From positions 30,691,228 to 30,755,227 of the forward strand of contig NC_134676.1 of assembly GCF_030463565.1 (NCBI RefSeq): a stretch of 64,000 nt of DNA, in the 5' to 3' direction. The notes beneath the pieces were generated by a model. That model had not been told where the DNA came from and searched no databases. It saw nothing but the letters and a program-made list of their open reading frames with translations. The position numbers and the translations under genes were made by a program. This DNA is from Pelecanus crispus. Taxonomy: Eukaryota > Chordata > Aves > Pelecaniformes > Pelecanidae. Shown piece by piece: positions 19,137-33,240 of the stretch; the stretch's first letter is position 1; every line of letters begins with the position of its first letter.

Positions 19137-22100
19137 AATGGCTTGGACCTGGAGGCACTGGAGGTGTGTTCTGTGACCTGAGGGCTCAGTTCTGCTCCCA
19201 CCAAAGCTTCTGGTGAAACTCCTCTCTCCGTTCCTCACCTGCAAGAAGAGCATTTCACAAACAAGGACAGACGTGGTGGGGTAATGCTCTGGTGTCAGGA
19301 GCCCTGGTGCCATGAAAATTTTGTCAAAGGTGTAGTTAATGCACTGGCTTCTGGGTGTAGAGAGGAAAGGCTGAGTCTGATGATGCAGCTGCTGTATCAG
19401 AGTGTCTTCTTGCCGAGCTAGCAGCCTGATGTGCCACTTCTTCCTGCTGGGAAGAAGCACATACTGACTAATAAATTCTTAAAAATGGGTATCTTCACCT
19501 CCATCTATATAGATCACTGGATTAACAAAGCAATATAAGACCCTCCCAGTCCACCCACAGCATATACATGTTTCCAGAGCACTGACAATCTTCTAGGCAG
19601 AGGGAGCACAGTACCCCGTGTCCCGCCTAATAGGGAACACCTCCCTGTGGGATGTACTTTGGGAAAGTTTGTTCACCTTTTTTGTCTCTCCTCCACAGCT
19701 TCCTACTGAGGGTAAAGACACCTTGCTAAGGTTGGCAAACTTCACTGGTAAACACTGTATATCTTTTTTTGCTCTGATATCTCAAAGTACTTCATAAGGA
19801 CACTAACAGGTCCCAACCCATGAAGAGGTACTGTGGTTGTTCAAGGGGACAGCAGGGACCTCTGGCTGCCCTGTTTTTGCATGGCTTCTGGGGACAACAG
19901 GCCAAAGCAGGCTGCAGGAGGGACCAGGACAGATTGTTTGCCCTGAGTTGTCCTCAGATAGCCGTTGGGAACTTCTCACCAAGGGCTGAGGTGAGGTGCA
20001 GAGACTGGTCTTGCAGTCTGCCCAGCACCACACCCTGAGGCAGAGCCACATCCAGACACCCGACACAGCCATTTCGACTCTATTCTCTCGCCACTAACCC
20101 ACACTCTCTGTGGTAAAGTAACCTTAACCAAATATAATAAAACCAAGCTTCCACATGCTGTAATTGCTAGGCATATTCCCTCTCAAATGGGACAGGTACA
20201 TGAAAAGACTGAAGGACAAACCAGGGATGAGAAAGGAGCCATGTAAAATCACTTTAGCATGTGGCTGCTAACACCAAAATCCTCAACATTTATTGCATGA
20301 TGCTTGGTAATGTAGTTTGGCCTTCAAATGCTTTGCAGAGTTAACAGAGGGACAAGCAGGCCCCTGGTAAGAAGCCTGGCTTGGAGCTGACTGAAACATG
20401 CTGCAAAATGTGCAGTGCTCAGTGAAATTTCTTCACGACTCACCTTAAAAACAGCAAGCTGAATGGTGAACCCTGACTGAACTTTGACTGAAGTGTTTAC
20501 TTTAGTGTAATCAAGTGACTGGAATAATAATAATGATAATAATCATCATCGTCTTTGCCATTACAATATCATTGCAACAAAAGCTAGCTAGGTACTCTCA
20601 AAGCTTCTTGGAAGAACTTCCTCATAATTTACACCCCATAGCTGAAATACAGATTCTGATGCACCGGTACCATACATCTGTTCTCCTGACTTTTTAACCA
20701 TAGAGTGCTAGTTTATTGCTGAGCTTAAGGATAAAAGAAGCAAGAAATGAAAGTTTTTTTTAAAAAAAAAAAGTTTCCTCTCCACTAAGTACATTCAGAT
20801 GTCAGCCTCCAAAAGCCCTACACAGTGTTTCATTCCTGGATTATTTTACCTTCCTGCTTATGAGGCAAGGTTGTTATCAAATAGGTTTAATCACAAAAGG
20901 GGTGGGTTTTAGAATGGGGAAATGTTGTTTGTAGATATTGTCAATAAAGTAAATTAAAAATAGCTGCAGTGTATCAGCACTAGCTTGTCAAAACTTCCAA
21001 AAAGACAGATTTGTGAAATAACTATGCTTGAGTGTACCATGGATCCTTGTCTAGATAAAAGTTTTCAAGGATATCAAGGTTGGAGATGGGAAGTCCAACA
21101 GTGATTCATACTACACATGAACATACACCTGCTCCAAAGAAATACTGTTACTCTCAGCTGTTGTCTAGGGGGAAATGTAGCTGACCACAGGACAGCATTT
21201 TGAGTTTGTGCCATCTTCCAGACTGAAAGAAAATAAACCTTTCAAGAGCTCCCAAGAAAACAAATTACATGTCAGTGTCTAGCTTTGGCAAGGGTGTCCT
21301 TGCTGGCAGGGTGCAGGGGGTTCCCACTGCACATGTTCCCACCTCAGAAGGTGTTCAAATGTGGCATTTACCTGTACCCACGACAGATACTTACTACACA
21401 ATAGCACACGAGTGGGTATTGCTCTCTTGTTGGACAACTCTTCATTGAAAGTGATAGTGTAAACCTGCCTTAAAATGGTTTAGTTTAGCCAAAAGAGCAT
21501 ATCTGAGCCAGATTTCAGCTAAATCCAACCTGCTTCTACCAGTTTCAGAGGCAGCCATGATTTTAATAGCTTTGTGTTTTTACAACCCCTTGCTGTTGCT
21601 CTTGATTCTGCAGGTAATCTGGGACCATGGCATTTGGCTTTTTTTTATGGAGTACTTGAACATCTCAGCAGAAGCCTTATGGTCCCACAGAAGCTTTAGT
21701 GTGAGAACAGGGAGGGTGTGTAGATGTTTTAGTTTCAAATTAATTTTCAAATGCCTCAATGCTGTTTTGTGGGTTGCTTTTCAGTGTATAGAGCATCTTC
21801 TTTCTGCTTTACCCTCCCTACTCACTTTCCTGAGTGTCATTTCTCCTCAAATACTGGAATTGCTATAGCTTCTGTAAGTCATCTAACCCAAACGGAGGAC
21901 AATGCCTCTTCCCAAGCACACTCCTCAGGTTTTAATTGCAATTTAGAGCTGGGATCATGGGGAAACAATCTCATGCAGCTAAACAACATTTATGTCAGGG
22001 TGCAAGTCAACAAATTCCACCTTGTGCTTTACTTTTCTATCTGTTTCCCTGGAAGCCACTTTCCTTCCTACAACCTCCTACACTTTTTTGGGATAGTCTG

Positions 22101-24398
22101 ACAAGGCAAGTCCCTCTTCTTTGCTCTGCTTTGTACGGCTGTGGTGGCCTTAATGGAGTTAGATAGACTCTGAGGCCTGTCTTTATTACAGAGCTACATT
22201 CAGAAATATGTTAGTTGCTCAAAGCCTGATAACAATGAAAGTATAGAGATGGGGCTAGAGACTGTTACAACTGTCTTTCACCCACAAGTAACTTTTAAGG
22301 GCTGTTGCAGGGAGGTGGTGCTGTCCCCTCCTGGGGGACAGACTGTGAGGTGTTTAAAAGCACTTTTAAGAAAGCTGCATGCACACATACTCTAGCTGTA
22401 GCATGAGGGTTACCTCATGCTTCCATGTGTGAGCTGGCCAGCAGTAAGACAGTAGCAAATACTCTCTCTAAAAAGATTAGAGAGGCACAAATGGAGTGGC
22501 TGTGGCAGGAATTTCACTTTTCGATGCCTGTTTGCACAAGTATCAAGTTGTGGGCTGTGATTACTTGCTTCATTTCTCCTGTGGCATATGCAAACTGTGC
22601 CTTAAGGGTGCCACAGTATGTGACCAGATAGCTGCAGGAAAGGAAAGTTAAATGGAGAAGTGTAGCTGCAAGCCTATAAGCTAAGCAGAAGGGATAGCAT
22701 AGCTAGGAGAGCATCCCTGCTGCTCCCACTCCATTACTGCCAAGATAAGGAGTTATATGTAAAACCCCCATGGTCTCTCCCTTGACATCCTCCTGGTCTT
22801 CAGAGCCTCTCTTGCATGCTGCCAGAGACCTCCTAAGCCTCCCGCTCCCCTCTCCTCCCTGAAACATTCTTCTCGGGTACCTCTGCCTGCAACAAACCAT
22901 TTGGTGGTTCTCTAAAGAGTGATCACCGGCAGACTAGGCAAAGGGGTTGACATGTAAGTTATAGTCATTTGGGCTTGCAGCTGGCACCTGTGGATATGGC
23001 TCTGGCAGCTAATAAATCACAGTAGGGCTGATGAGCCTCTGACTCTTACTAGATTCTGTAGGCACTTAGCACCAGAGGAGGATCTGTCCCTCAGGTTCCA
23101 CCCCTACTTATAGAAGCTCATGCTGCCTTGACTGACAGAAGATGGGAATGCCAGGCACCCAGAGATGGGATGGGTAGAGCTGACCTCTCAGGCAAACCTG
23201 AAACTGTTCTGTACCTTCCCCTCAAAGGAGCAAAAGTTTTTCTCTGGACACAAGGCTAATGCTGCTGGTCAGTACGAGGGAGGAAGGAGCACAACCGCCT
23301 TCCTGACAGCCTTACTTCCTAACAGCTTTGATGTGCTTAATATGGTGCTTGAGGAATTGCTATGACAGCAGATGATGAGGAGTTCATCGCTGCTGATCAT
23401 TTTTTCTCCATGTCAGTACGTGGTTGAGACACCATGTATTCCCTTGTCGCTGCTACCCTGAAATTTGTCACCTGTCTGGTACTGTAGCCACTCCTTCCCG
23501 AGCTGTGTCCATCCCCAAGGCTAGTAACTGGCCTCCTACTGTGACTACTACAACACAGGTTCATGCCCTCACCCTGTTGTCTTCCAGCAATCCTCAAGCA
23601 CAGTTTGTCCCATCCAGATATTTCATGCATCAAGCTTCTTCATCACAGATATCTTACAACCACCTGCCTTTGATGGGGGCTCCTAGTGCCAGGGCTTCTG
23701 TGCTGCAGCAGAAGCTGCTCCTCAACATTCACCTGTGTGCTGTCTATAGGCTGCTTGGCTAATCCTTTCCCTAGCCAGCTCTTTTTTTTTCTCCTCAATA
23801 AGTTATTTACTCACTCAAAGGCTGCTTCTACCTCTTCTCAGCTCAGCAAATTCTGCTCAGCTGAGCTGCAACTAAGCCTTAAGCCCACTAAAAGGTTCAT
23901 CTTATTCCCTGACATATGCTCTCTTCTATTTGGTAGTATTGCTCTGATTCAAGTTTGATAATGCGTGTCTTTTACAACTAAGGTGAGAGGACTTGTGGTC
24001 ATTATAGCAGCATCCTACTGTAAACTTTTCAAGCTAGGTGTGAGTGAGCCTCCTATATATCACAAGTAATCTGACTTTTAGCAAATAGAGTGCTTCCATG
24101 CGGATGGGCATGGAGTTGTGAGGACACATGAAGGCATGATTTGCAGGCTGGTAGTGCTAGCCCTGCGTCTGTTCCACAGGTTCCTGCCCAGTGAATTTGC
24201 CCTTACCTGTTACAGCTGCTGTTGTGTACCAGCAGGTCAGGCTCTAGATGGACAGGTTTGTGTGAACACTGCAGACACATTCCCAGCCTGGTGGCATTCA
24301 CACGGCTGCTTAAAACTCATGTCTTATGCAGGGGCACAGTTATTATATGCTTAAAGCCAGCTTTCAGCCCACAGCCCCTTCTCTACAGTGGCATGTTC
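19137..24398. other. Gene desert after the LTR
   Basis: No gene is recognised. A TAA/TGA-type simple repeat sits at 20523-20550 and an A/T homopolymer patch at 20753-20773. The 200-codon minus frame at 18858-19460 is partly translated LTR and is not a gene. Other open frames are short and featureless. Confidence 0.6.
20523..20550. repeat. AATAAT/ATC trinucleotide repeat
   Basis: Short imperfect trinucleotide tract (AATAATAATAATGATAATAATCATCATC-type). It explains the hydrophobic start of the small frame at 20515. Confidence 0.85.
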
Positions 24399-24765
24399 TC
24401 ATGGTGATTAATACCATGATCAGCTTTGCTTGCTGCTGTAATAAAGCTCAGATTTATGATTAGACAGGCTGTTTCCCTCTGCTGATAAGCAAGAACTGAA
24501 GGAACAGCCATCTGAATCTTACGACGATCTTTGGCCAGGTCTTAAAATGTTTTCTGCTATTGCCATTGAATATAACTGTACTGTATCAGTATTCTGAATA
24601 ATGCTGCCATGATGCTTGAGATGTGCTTAATTAGGCAGCAGGGGACATCCTTCTGCAAGATAATAATCAATCAACCGCAAACAAAGTAATCCTTTATTCT
24701 GCACAAATACAAACACTGAAAATATTTGCAAATTGTCTTTCAAATATGAATAGTTGGTTTAGGTG
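24399..24765. promoter_or_regulatory. Candidate long-range enhancer, motif-dense block
   Basis: The block opens with a 7-bp inverted repeat TCATGGT/ACCATGA (24399-24405 and 24413-24419) around GATTAAT. It goes on with GCTGATAAGC (GATA type), CTTAATTAGG, AATCAATCAACC, ACCGCAAAC (RUNX type) and AACAAAG (SOX type). It has no repeat similarity and is AT-rich. This is the densest such cluster I noted in the desert. Conservation was not tested. Confidence 0.3.
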
Positions 24766-24913
24766 ATGATCCACCCTCAGAAGCGTTGCTCTTTCTGCAT
24801 CCACTCACCATCTGTAGATTAATAAAACAACAACAAACCATGAATTCACAGTAACCATGGAGAGGAAGAAAAGTGGTTTCCTCTTTTCTCTTCCTTTTGA
24901 AGACACAATCTAA

Positions 24914-24932
24914 TTTTTTTTTTTTTTTTTTT
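24914..24932. repeat. T19 homopolymer
   Basis: A plain T tract in AT-rich DNA, with no retrocopy body beside it. Confidence 0.9.
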
Positions 24933-27900
24933 GCAAGTTAATGCGTTCTCAGTCTTACGGCAACCATGAATTGTGCAGTTTGTGCATAAACTGTGCAGTT
25001 TAAATTAGAAAAACGGGGCCGTTTTGGGGCAGCTACCGGGTGTTTGCGATGAATGTGACCAGACAGCAGCGCAGCTGTGAGACCGGCTGGTCCTCGCTGC
25101 TCTCCTCCGCTGGCTGCAAAGCAGTATTGCCTGCATCCCTGCTCCGACCCTCCGCTTATGCCTCCCTGAAGCATCCATCAGTGGCGTGCTGGTGCTCCCT
25201 GTTTCTCCCAGTGCCCACTAGATGACGCCTGTGATTTTGACAGGAGCTCCTAACAGCAGGAGTGGAAGATTTTGTAGCTTCGCTCCTAATTTTCCACATT
25301 TTGTATATGTGTGTGTGTGCATGGCGCAAAGAGGCCGCAAGAGCAAAGCGAGACTGAAAAACATCTTCAGTGCTGTATACTTGCAAGGACTGTGAGGGTG
25401 CAGAGATGCATTTCATACTTTCATACCCTGTCTCCCTGGCTCGTGGAACACCTGACTGTAAAGAGACATAATTAAATAACTTTACTGTTTCTTCAGAAGG
25501 AGAAAATGCTTCAACACTACAAACACAATGATGTGGACATGTATGGCCTGAGACCAGACTGAGGAAGAAAAAGAATATTGAAAAACAGCAACAGCTTCAG
25601 CAAACAGGTACATTACTGGTACTCTGTGTTGTAGTGCATGCCTTGTACATGTATGCAGGAATAAACTGAATGGAGGATGTAGTCATCAGGCAGTAACATC
25701 CTCTAGCTGGGGTTATGCCTCAGGAATGCACGCAGCAGAGCTAAGTCAATGCCCTAGTTACAGAATAGCAAAGGACACTCCTTTTCACCTACCTGCCTTT
25801 GCTGGGTTGGCATATTTGAGTCTATAAAATCAAGACATGATTTTATTTTAAAAATACAGAGTTCAGTTAAGACTAATGGTAAATACAGATCATAAAATTA
25901 GATTGACTAGCCATTGCGCCTAGTTACAGCAAGTTCATTTACTTAAATTATCTTGATTGGTTCATAACAGGCAAATTCAATTTCTTCCTCTGGGAGCAGG
26001 TGCTCCTGCTTCATTTTGTTATTTGTATTCTGAAAGAAACATGGCAAGTGTGGGTGGGAAAAATTAAAGACATCATACAGGAACATGTTCTTATGCTTGG
26101 GCAATCCAGCCTTCAGTTTGTCAAAGGCTAAAGGTGAAATCCTGTCACTTGAAAGTTGAAGTGTGTTCTGGCTGTGGTAGGAGTCTGCAGTGAGAAACAC
26201 AGCACAAATGATGTGTGGCTGTTCACTCTGATGGTCCTGGGCCAGCCCCTGGAGCGCTTCAAGAAGAACATGCAGAGAGGAAAGGTGGGTTTGAATCAGG
26301 AGAAAGTAAGCAATCATGATGTTAAATACAACAATTAGTCACTTATACCATCATTTCAAAGATATTTTCTGAAAGTTATATCTTTCCAATATATTAGGAG
26401 GAACTGCAGCTGCTTTCAGACTGACCTTCCCTGGCCTTTTTTTTTAACCCTGGGACTGTTGAGACCACCAAGTCTTTCCTGCCCTGGTTTCACTGGCAAT
26501 CCTCCTGGGACCTTCAGAGATGATGGTTAGGACCACTGTTGGCCATCAGTTGAAGGAGCAACTGTGTTGTTTTATTACCTTTTCTTGGTATGTGTGAATC
26601 ATACTGAAAATGCCTAGAGAGTTTTAGACAGCCTCAATTAACCCGGTTTCACCCTCTTTGCTACTAGTTATTGCTACTAATCAGAGCTTCTACTGGTGTT
26701 TATAGCCTCTTCTATGCTGCACAAAACTCTTTCTTAATGTGAAAACAGTAACAAGCAGGCAAATTGCCCCACATGTCTCTAAAAGACAAAAGTGTTCAGG
26801 CCCTCTTTCTGTGTTAGGAAGAAGGAAGAATGGGCATACGTCCAGCATTTTTTCCCTTCCACAAATGCATCCGAGCAGCTCAGGTCACTGCATCACTTTA
26901 TACCTTCTGAGAACCATAAAACAATCACAATACCCTTGCATTCACAGTATAGACAGGTTCTGGCATGTGACTCTCCAGATCTGTCTGAAACATTTCCCTT
27001 CTACCCAGTGGTACGTGCCTTTCTCTGCAGAAAGGCCTCAGTGAATCCAGGGATTCATGATGGGGAGGAGATGTCTAGAGTGTGGCCTGAATTGCTTCTC
27101 TTTCTCCTTAATTGGGGAGAAAATACATAGAAATGAGTGTGATATATTAATATCCTCTTCCTGTGCTCACTGTCCTGGGATGTGACATGGGCAAAGTAAC
27201 ATTCCAGCCTGCAGTTGTTAAAACATGCTGGCTAGCACGTTGCCTGACACAGCACACTTTCTTTGGTTAAACAAGACCTAAAAGCAAGCTTGCTATACAT
27301 GATTTCCCCCATAATTAATTTTCTTAATCTTCTCCTGCAATAGCATTTGAATGATTTTTGCTCCTGGCTAAACAGACAAGTTGAATTTCTTGGTCTCAAG
27401 GTGGGATCTAAAATACAGCTGGACAATAATAAGCCTGTTTTAAAAGCTCAAATTCAGTCATGCAAAGCAGGAAGCAGGTTGCGTAGTCTTCCAGTTCAGT
27501 ACCTCATGGCCGCATGCAGCCTATGGGTGATGTAGAGAAGCACTCCTCTTGCTGTGCCAGGCATGAGAGAACTGGGTGCTGGGTTGGGTTCGAGGTGGAA
27601 GAAGAGCTGAATAACAGCCCTGCCTTGGGTTGTTTTTTTGTCTTATTGCCAAGCATGAGCAAGCCTGGGCATGAAAAGCCTGACGAAGTTGCTGCACACA
27701 GGCCACACATGGTACATAAACCCTCTTCCAGAGAGCTTGTTGTAGGGCGGTGGTATGACTGCAGAGCTGTTTTACTGCAGAAAATGGTGTTTTGTTGAAC
27801 AGAACTTCTCTGAGAAAGGGATCAGGTCCCAAGTAAAAGGATGATGAATTCTCATCATCAATTTTGTGACAAGTTATTATGGAAAGGATTTCTGCGGTGG

Positions 27901-30900
27901 AGTGGCAGGAAAATGACATATTCCTTGTCTTCTTCCTCCTTTCTGGGGCAGTCACACTTTTACTGATGTGCTTGGTGGTTTAAGTTTCCATAAGAAACAT
28001 TATATTCCTCTTCAGTAGGCCTTTTCATAGCACAGAAGGCTGGTAAATCCCAAATGCATAACACTGACTAGTGAATTCAAGAGGCCATCCTGGAAACACT
28101 GCTTTGGAGACCTAGTACCTGGACGTTCCTCAGCGCATCTCTCAGATCATGCCCACAAAACCTCTCCCATAACAAGCTTGTTGCTCTCTTTCTAGTTTCA
28201 CCACATTCATGCCTACTCTCTCATTGAACCTAGAAAGTGGATAGGAGGAATGTATTCACCTACTCTAATTCATGCTGAGTATGTTCTTATATGCTTAAGC
28301 TCTTTGAAATCAAAAGCAGCATTTGTGCAAAAATGTGTTATTCAGTGCAGATAAGAAACACAGAACAAGGCAAATAAGAGGGGAAGCAGTGATTGTTGCA
28401 TATCAGATGCCTTCTGCAGTGCCATTCAATCAGAAACCATTTAAAGAGGCATTAAAAATATTAATTTGGTCAGAAATATCAGACATGTCCCATACAACAC
28501 TTTGAAACAAGTGTTATTTATAAGAGAAGTTTAAAAGCTACACTCAAATGCACAGTAACTTGGATGGGGCAGATCCCTCCCAAATCTGGTGTTGCAAAGA
28601 AAGTCTCTGTTGCTTTTTTTGCACATTATCAAGCCACAAGACTCTACCTGTGCTTCACAAAGAGAAACTTTCCTAGTGTTTACACAGGTGGGCTAGGCAA
28701 GGGGGTGTGAAGGCTGTTGGCAGCTGTGCAAAAGGCTGATGTGAAACTGTGTGAACAAGTAAATTTTCAGGGTTGAACTATTTAAAATACACATTTTTTA
28801 AAGTGCAGTGAATTGAATTCCATGCTTGCAAAAGATAAATATAATGCTAACACAACAGGTCAGAGACTGCAGTCTGGTATTCATTACCTGAACACAGCGC
28901 AGGGTGGCTCTTTAAACCTTCCCACAATGGCTGCAGCCACTGTTCCTCCACCCTGGTCTGGAAGAATTACTTGGGGAGGGTGAGAGCTTAGCTCACTTCC
29001 TCTGCCCTTGCAGGCCTTGGTCTTTCTGCTGAGGCTGCTGCTTATGTGATAGTCTGAAAAGCTGGTGTGTAGTGGGAATATTCTGGAGGAATTAAAATTG
29101 GGGACTTAGATATGGAGGGATTGCATCCCCTTCAGGCATTATTAAAGTTGCAGCAGTAGGAACTGAGTTTTGGGGGGAATCTCTCTGCAAAGAGGAGGGA
29201 GAACAGCAACATGGAGGCAGAGAGGGAACTATGACACCTTATGGACACCTCAAGTCTCCCAGGCTGAAGGGCTGGTGTGGGCATGGTGAACAGCAGCAGA
29301 AACACAGTCATTATGTCCTAGGTGGAGCAGAAGTGGAGGCAAGCTGCGTGCAAAGCTGGGCATGAGGGCTGTGGTTGGTGAGCCTTCCTATCCTCTAAGG
29401 TCAAAGGTGGACACAGGAAGGGTTAATAATCACCATCACCTCCACTTAGGGCATTCTCGAGCTTTTGTGTATTCCCCCATTCAAGTGTAACATACAACAC
29501 AGAGAAGGAGGCAGGCAGAGAAAAGATTGGCCAGGGAGGAACAGGTTGAAATGAAAATTTGTTGCCCAGAGTGGGGACCTAAATTTCTGGACCTTCCTGG
29601 AGTAGTGTGCGGTCCAGGGTGGCATTTCACCCATGTGGTTGTTCTAGTGTACATTGTTCTTTGACACAGACTGGCATGCAGTGAGCATTGACTGCGCTGG
29701 AGAGGCCCAAGGCTGACACTCACTGTGCTCTGTACCGTAAGAGCTTCTCAGAGGTAGCACATGGGCTTTTTTCATGGATTGGACCTCTAATGAAACACTG
29801 ATTACTACCACGTGCGAGCTGCATCTAGACTGGGCTCAGATCCACCAAAAATTGCATGGGCTCTGGAGAGAGACACTTCTCCTTTCTGCCCTGGTTGTGG
29901 GTCCCTGTAGTTTTCAGTTTCTCTGCCCAGGAGCAGTCCTGGGGATTGAAGGGAGGGGACCCCTGCTACCTCCTCAGTGGTTATTAATGATGCCGTTGTC
30001 ACCCTCTGCTGTCCTGCCGTGTGCTGAATATATTCTTTCTCCACAAACTGTGCTCATCTCTGAGCTCCACAGTTGAAATAAACACCCTGAGCAAGGAAGT
30101 CTAAGTGAGCCGGCCAAAGCCACAAGAGCAATCTGTCTCCGTGTCCTGGTTTAGGACTGAGGATTTTCTGGCTCCTGGTCCTGTGCTCCAGCTACAAAGA
30201 AGCATTTCTCATATGGTTAGTCATATATTATTATCCTCCCTTCAAGGCGTGCATGTGGAATGGCAGCAATTAGAGTTCGTGTCCACCCCCTTTGCCTTTG
30301 CTGTTCATTTTCTGTACCTGTTTAAGTTCAGATTCACAGAAGGTTGCAAGCCTTCTGCATTTCCCCAAGCTGTTGTGTGCAAGAAACATCCACTCCTGGG
30401 GGAGGATGTTGAGGTATTTTTGCTTGTGACCAGCACGAAAAAATTTACTTTCTGGCCAGAGCTTCCTGAGAGAATAACCCAATTTCTGGCCAGTCCCTCC
30501 TGGCATTGCCCTGCCTCTGGAATGGGTGGGCAGGGGAGCGGAAGGTGCCTGCTGCATCCCAGTGCCTGCACCCGGGCTAGCAGCGAAGCTTGCAGCTGGA
30601 GATCCAGACTGGGGTTGCCTCAGACATCCCCTCTGATGCTTTTGCAACATGCACTCATTAACTGTGTTTGGGCTGCTTAGTGTCAGGGCCTTTATTGTGC
30701 CAATTCTGCTACCTTTATAGGCCCTGCTACTTAAGCTAACAAAAAGTTTGTAAGGGAATAGGATATGAAACACATAAATAAAAGTATCAGGTATCCCTAA
30801 AACATGTGTGGATTAAGCTGGTGAAAAGGTGAAATTTCTCTTCCCCGTGAGTTAATGTCTGTTTTTCTTGGAAACTATACTTTGAGGGCTGCCCCCCCCT

Positions 30901-33240
30901 TTTGCTAAAGTGATAAAAGATATGTTTTGTTATCTGAATGCAATGACATTTTAAAAGGCTCCCTTTGTTGTTTCTAAACCTGCATGTCAACAGTTATACC
31001 TCTTATACAATTTTCTTCATATTTACTTAATATAACTCTACATTGTGTTGATATAAAACTAGACAGCATACTTTTAACTTCTCAGTACTTTTGTTGGATG
31101 AAAATCTTTACAATGCCAGACTAATCTTTCATGACTGACAGCATATTGGCATGGCATGACAATTCAAATCCACGTTGGAATATGTTAATCCATCACCTGG
31201 CATTATGATACTTTTTTTACTTCTGGCTTCTAGACGCTGTAACTTTTGTTTCAAGCTGAGTGTTTTTAAAGGTCAGGTGTCTCACTTCTAAGTCTTCTTT
31301 ACAAAAGAGTTTTGAAACTGTTTATTCCTAGATATCAGGAAGGTATACTCAAATGAAATAATAAGAAAAATCCTTTGGACATAACTTTTATTTTTCTAGC
31401 CTTTGTTAGGTAACTTAGTCTGTTAATAATTTACTCTGTGAGTTTGAACTGAAAAGGTTTATTCTATGGCTGTAAGGATGAGAAATTAGATTGTTACTTT
31501 CTGCTAAAAGGGCTACTTTTTCAGAAAAAAAACTTGCTGAGATTAGTTACATTTAGTGCAAAAATGAGGGGCACATTCTGATGTGGGAAGAGGAACAAAA
31601 TTAAAATGAGAATTCCTCCAAAAGGATTTTTTTTCAGCAGTAACAATCAACAGAAATTATGCCTAGCATTCTGCAAAACTGTACCTGGGAATCTTGACCC
31701 TGATAGTGCGACCCTTTCCTCATTTATTAGAAGACAACAAACACATTACCAGCTTTATTTTGTTCGTCACTTGATTAGAAAATATCACAATATCTGCTCT
31801 TCTGTGGCCATTTGAATACAGGGTTTGCTAATTTGATCTACCCATCAGTTTAAATCTCCTTCTTACAATGCTTATGATGGTCCACTGCCTGGCAGACCTT
31901 GTCATGAGCAGCACAGTGAACGAGCTGTGGTCAGAAAGGGACAATATGTTTAGGCTGTGACTAAAATGGATCAGAAAGAGCAGCCAGAAATGTTAATGAA
32001 GGTTATATGGCAGAAGCAGAAGGAAAATGCTGTGATGTGCATTGATGCCAGACTACACTGAAGGGTTGACACACCTGCCGTTCTCTGAGACTGCTTCTTC
32101 TGGGTCCTCACTGAAACCCTGTTACTTTAGCCTGGGACAGAGCAAAGCTAGGAATTTGCTTTTTCCTCTTCACTAAAAAGACTCATGGTGCTGGGGCACA
32201 ACATTGGTACTAGCTTTGAAGAAGCAAGTCATCACTAAGCAGGCCTTTTCCCAGGAACTGGGGATTCATACTTACACAGATAGAGAAGAATATGGACAGA
32301 AAACACTTAAAAGGGAAAATATAAATAATATAATATAAATAGCTATCAAAAAGCTATCAAAATAATGAAAGAAAAATGAAAAGCAAAATAAAGTCCTTCC
32401 TTTCCTCTGCAACAGTAAAAATGAAGAAAAGGGAAAAAATACAGCTATTCAGGGAAGGTTATTAGGTTAGTTTCCATGCTATGAGCTATCTAAAGATGAA
32501 GTCAGAGTGTTATCAGGATTTGTTTTGACTATAGACAGTATGACCTTTACTCACCAATATAATCATGGAAAACAATTTGTGTGTCACTTCTGCTCACCCA
32601 TTTTCAGGGATAATGAATTCCTGCTAGATTAGTCTGCACTGCAAATTCTGCTACCACTGTTGACTGAAAACAAAACAAAGAGAAGTTAAAATCATACTAG
32701 CTACAGCCAACCTGGAAAAACATTACCAAAAGTGGCTAATCCTGGCTTTGAGTGTCCAGTTAAAGCCTACATGTGAACTGAACCACAGCTAGGAAAACCT
32801 GCCTGCATCTACAACACACTTCAGAGTGGTAGAATTTGACCCTTTAATGGCTGGCTCTTGTAACTGGGTAATGAACTTGGTTCAGTTCAGTGGCTTTAAT
32901 GCCTCAACAATAGACATTCTTGCTTCTGGTTTAAGATGTTCTAGGTACTAAGCTTGCAAATAGCCCAGGGAACTCAATTAGGCAAGTGAACACAAGCTAT
33001 AGTTCTTTGATGGCTGTTGTTTTAGAGGAAAATGAATTCTAGTCAGGTGAACAGAAAATGAGGCAAAAGTTTCTGTTTTCTCATTGGTAATGGACCTGGA
33101 AAGGAGCAGGAAGGGGTATGTATAGTCAGACAGGAGGAAAAAGCCTGGAGAGGAAGGGAAAATAGAGCAGAGATGACTTAATATGATTTCAGGTGTCATA
33201 AAATAAATCCTATGGCAATAAAATGTTCCAAAGCAGTGAC
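24933..33240. other. Gene desert, central part
   Basis: No gene is recognised. There are modestly GC-richer patches at 25010-25230 and 30480-30620, and AT-rich sequence elsewhere. The largest frame (30105-30680, 191 codons) starts in ordinary sequence, lacks splice or family evidence and is overlapped by long minus-strand frames, so it is treated as chance. A short direct repeat AGCTATCAAAA occurs twice near 32340-32362. Confidence 0.55.

Noticed and set aside
18858-19460. 200-codon minus frame
   Set aside because: Its C-terminal half is translated LTR sequence, and the rest has no family features.
30140-30170. TGTCCTGGTTTAGGACTG resembling the edge of another bird LTR
   Set aside because: Only the first dozen bases fit; the following sequence does not.
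30105-30680. 191-codon plus frame
   Set aside because: No recognisable domain, long competing frames on the other strand, and no splice or promoter context.
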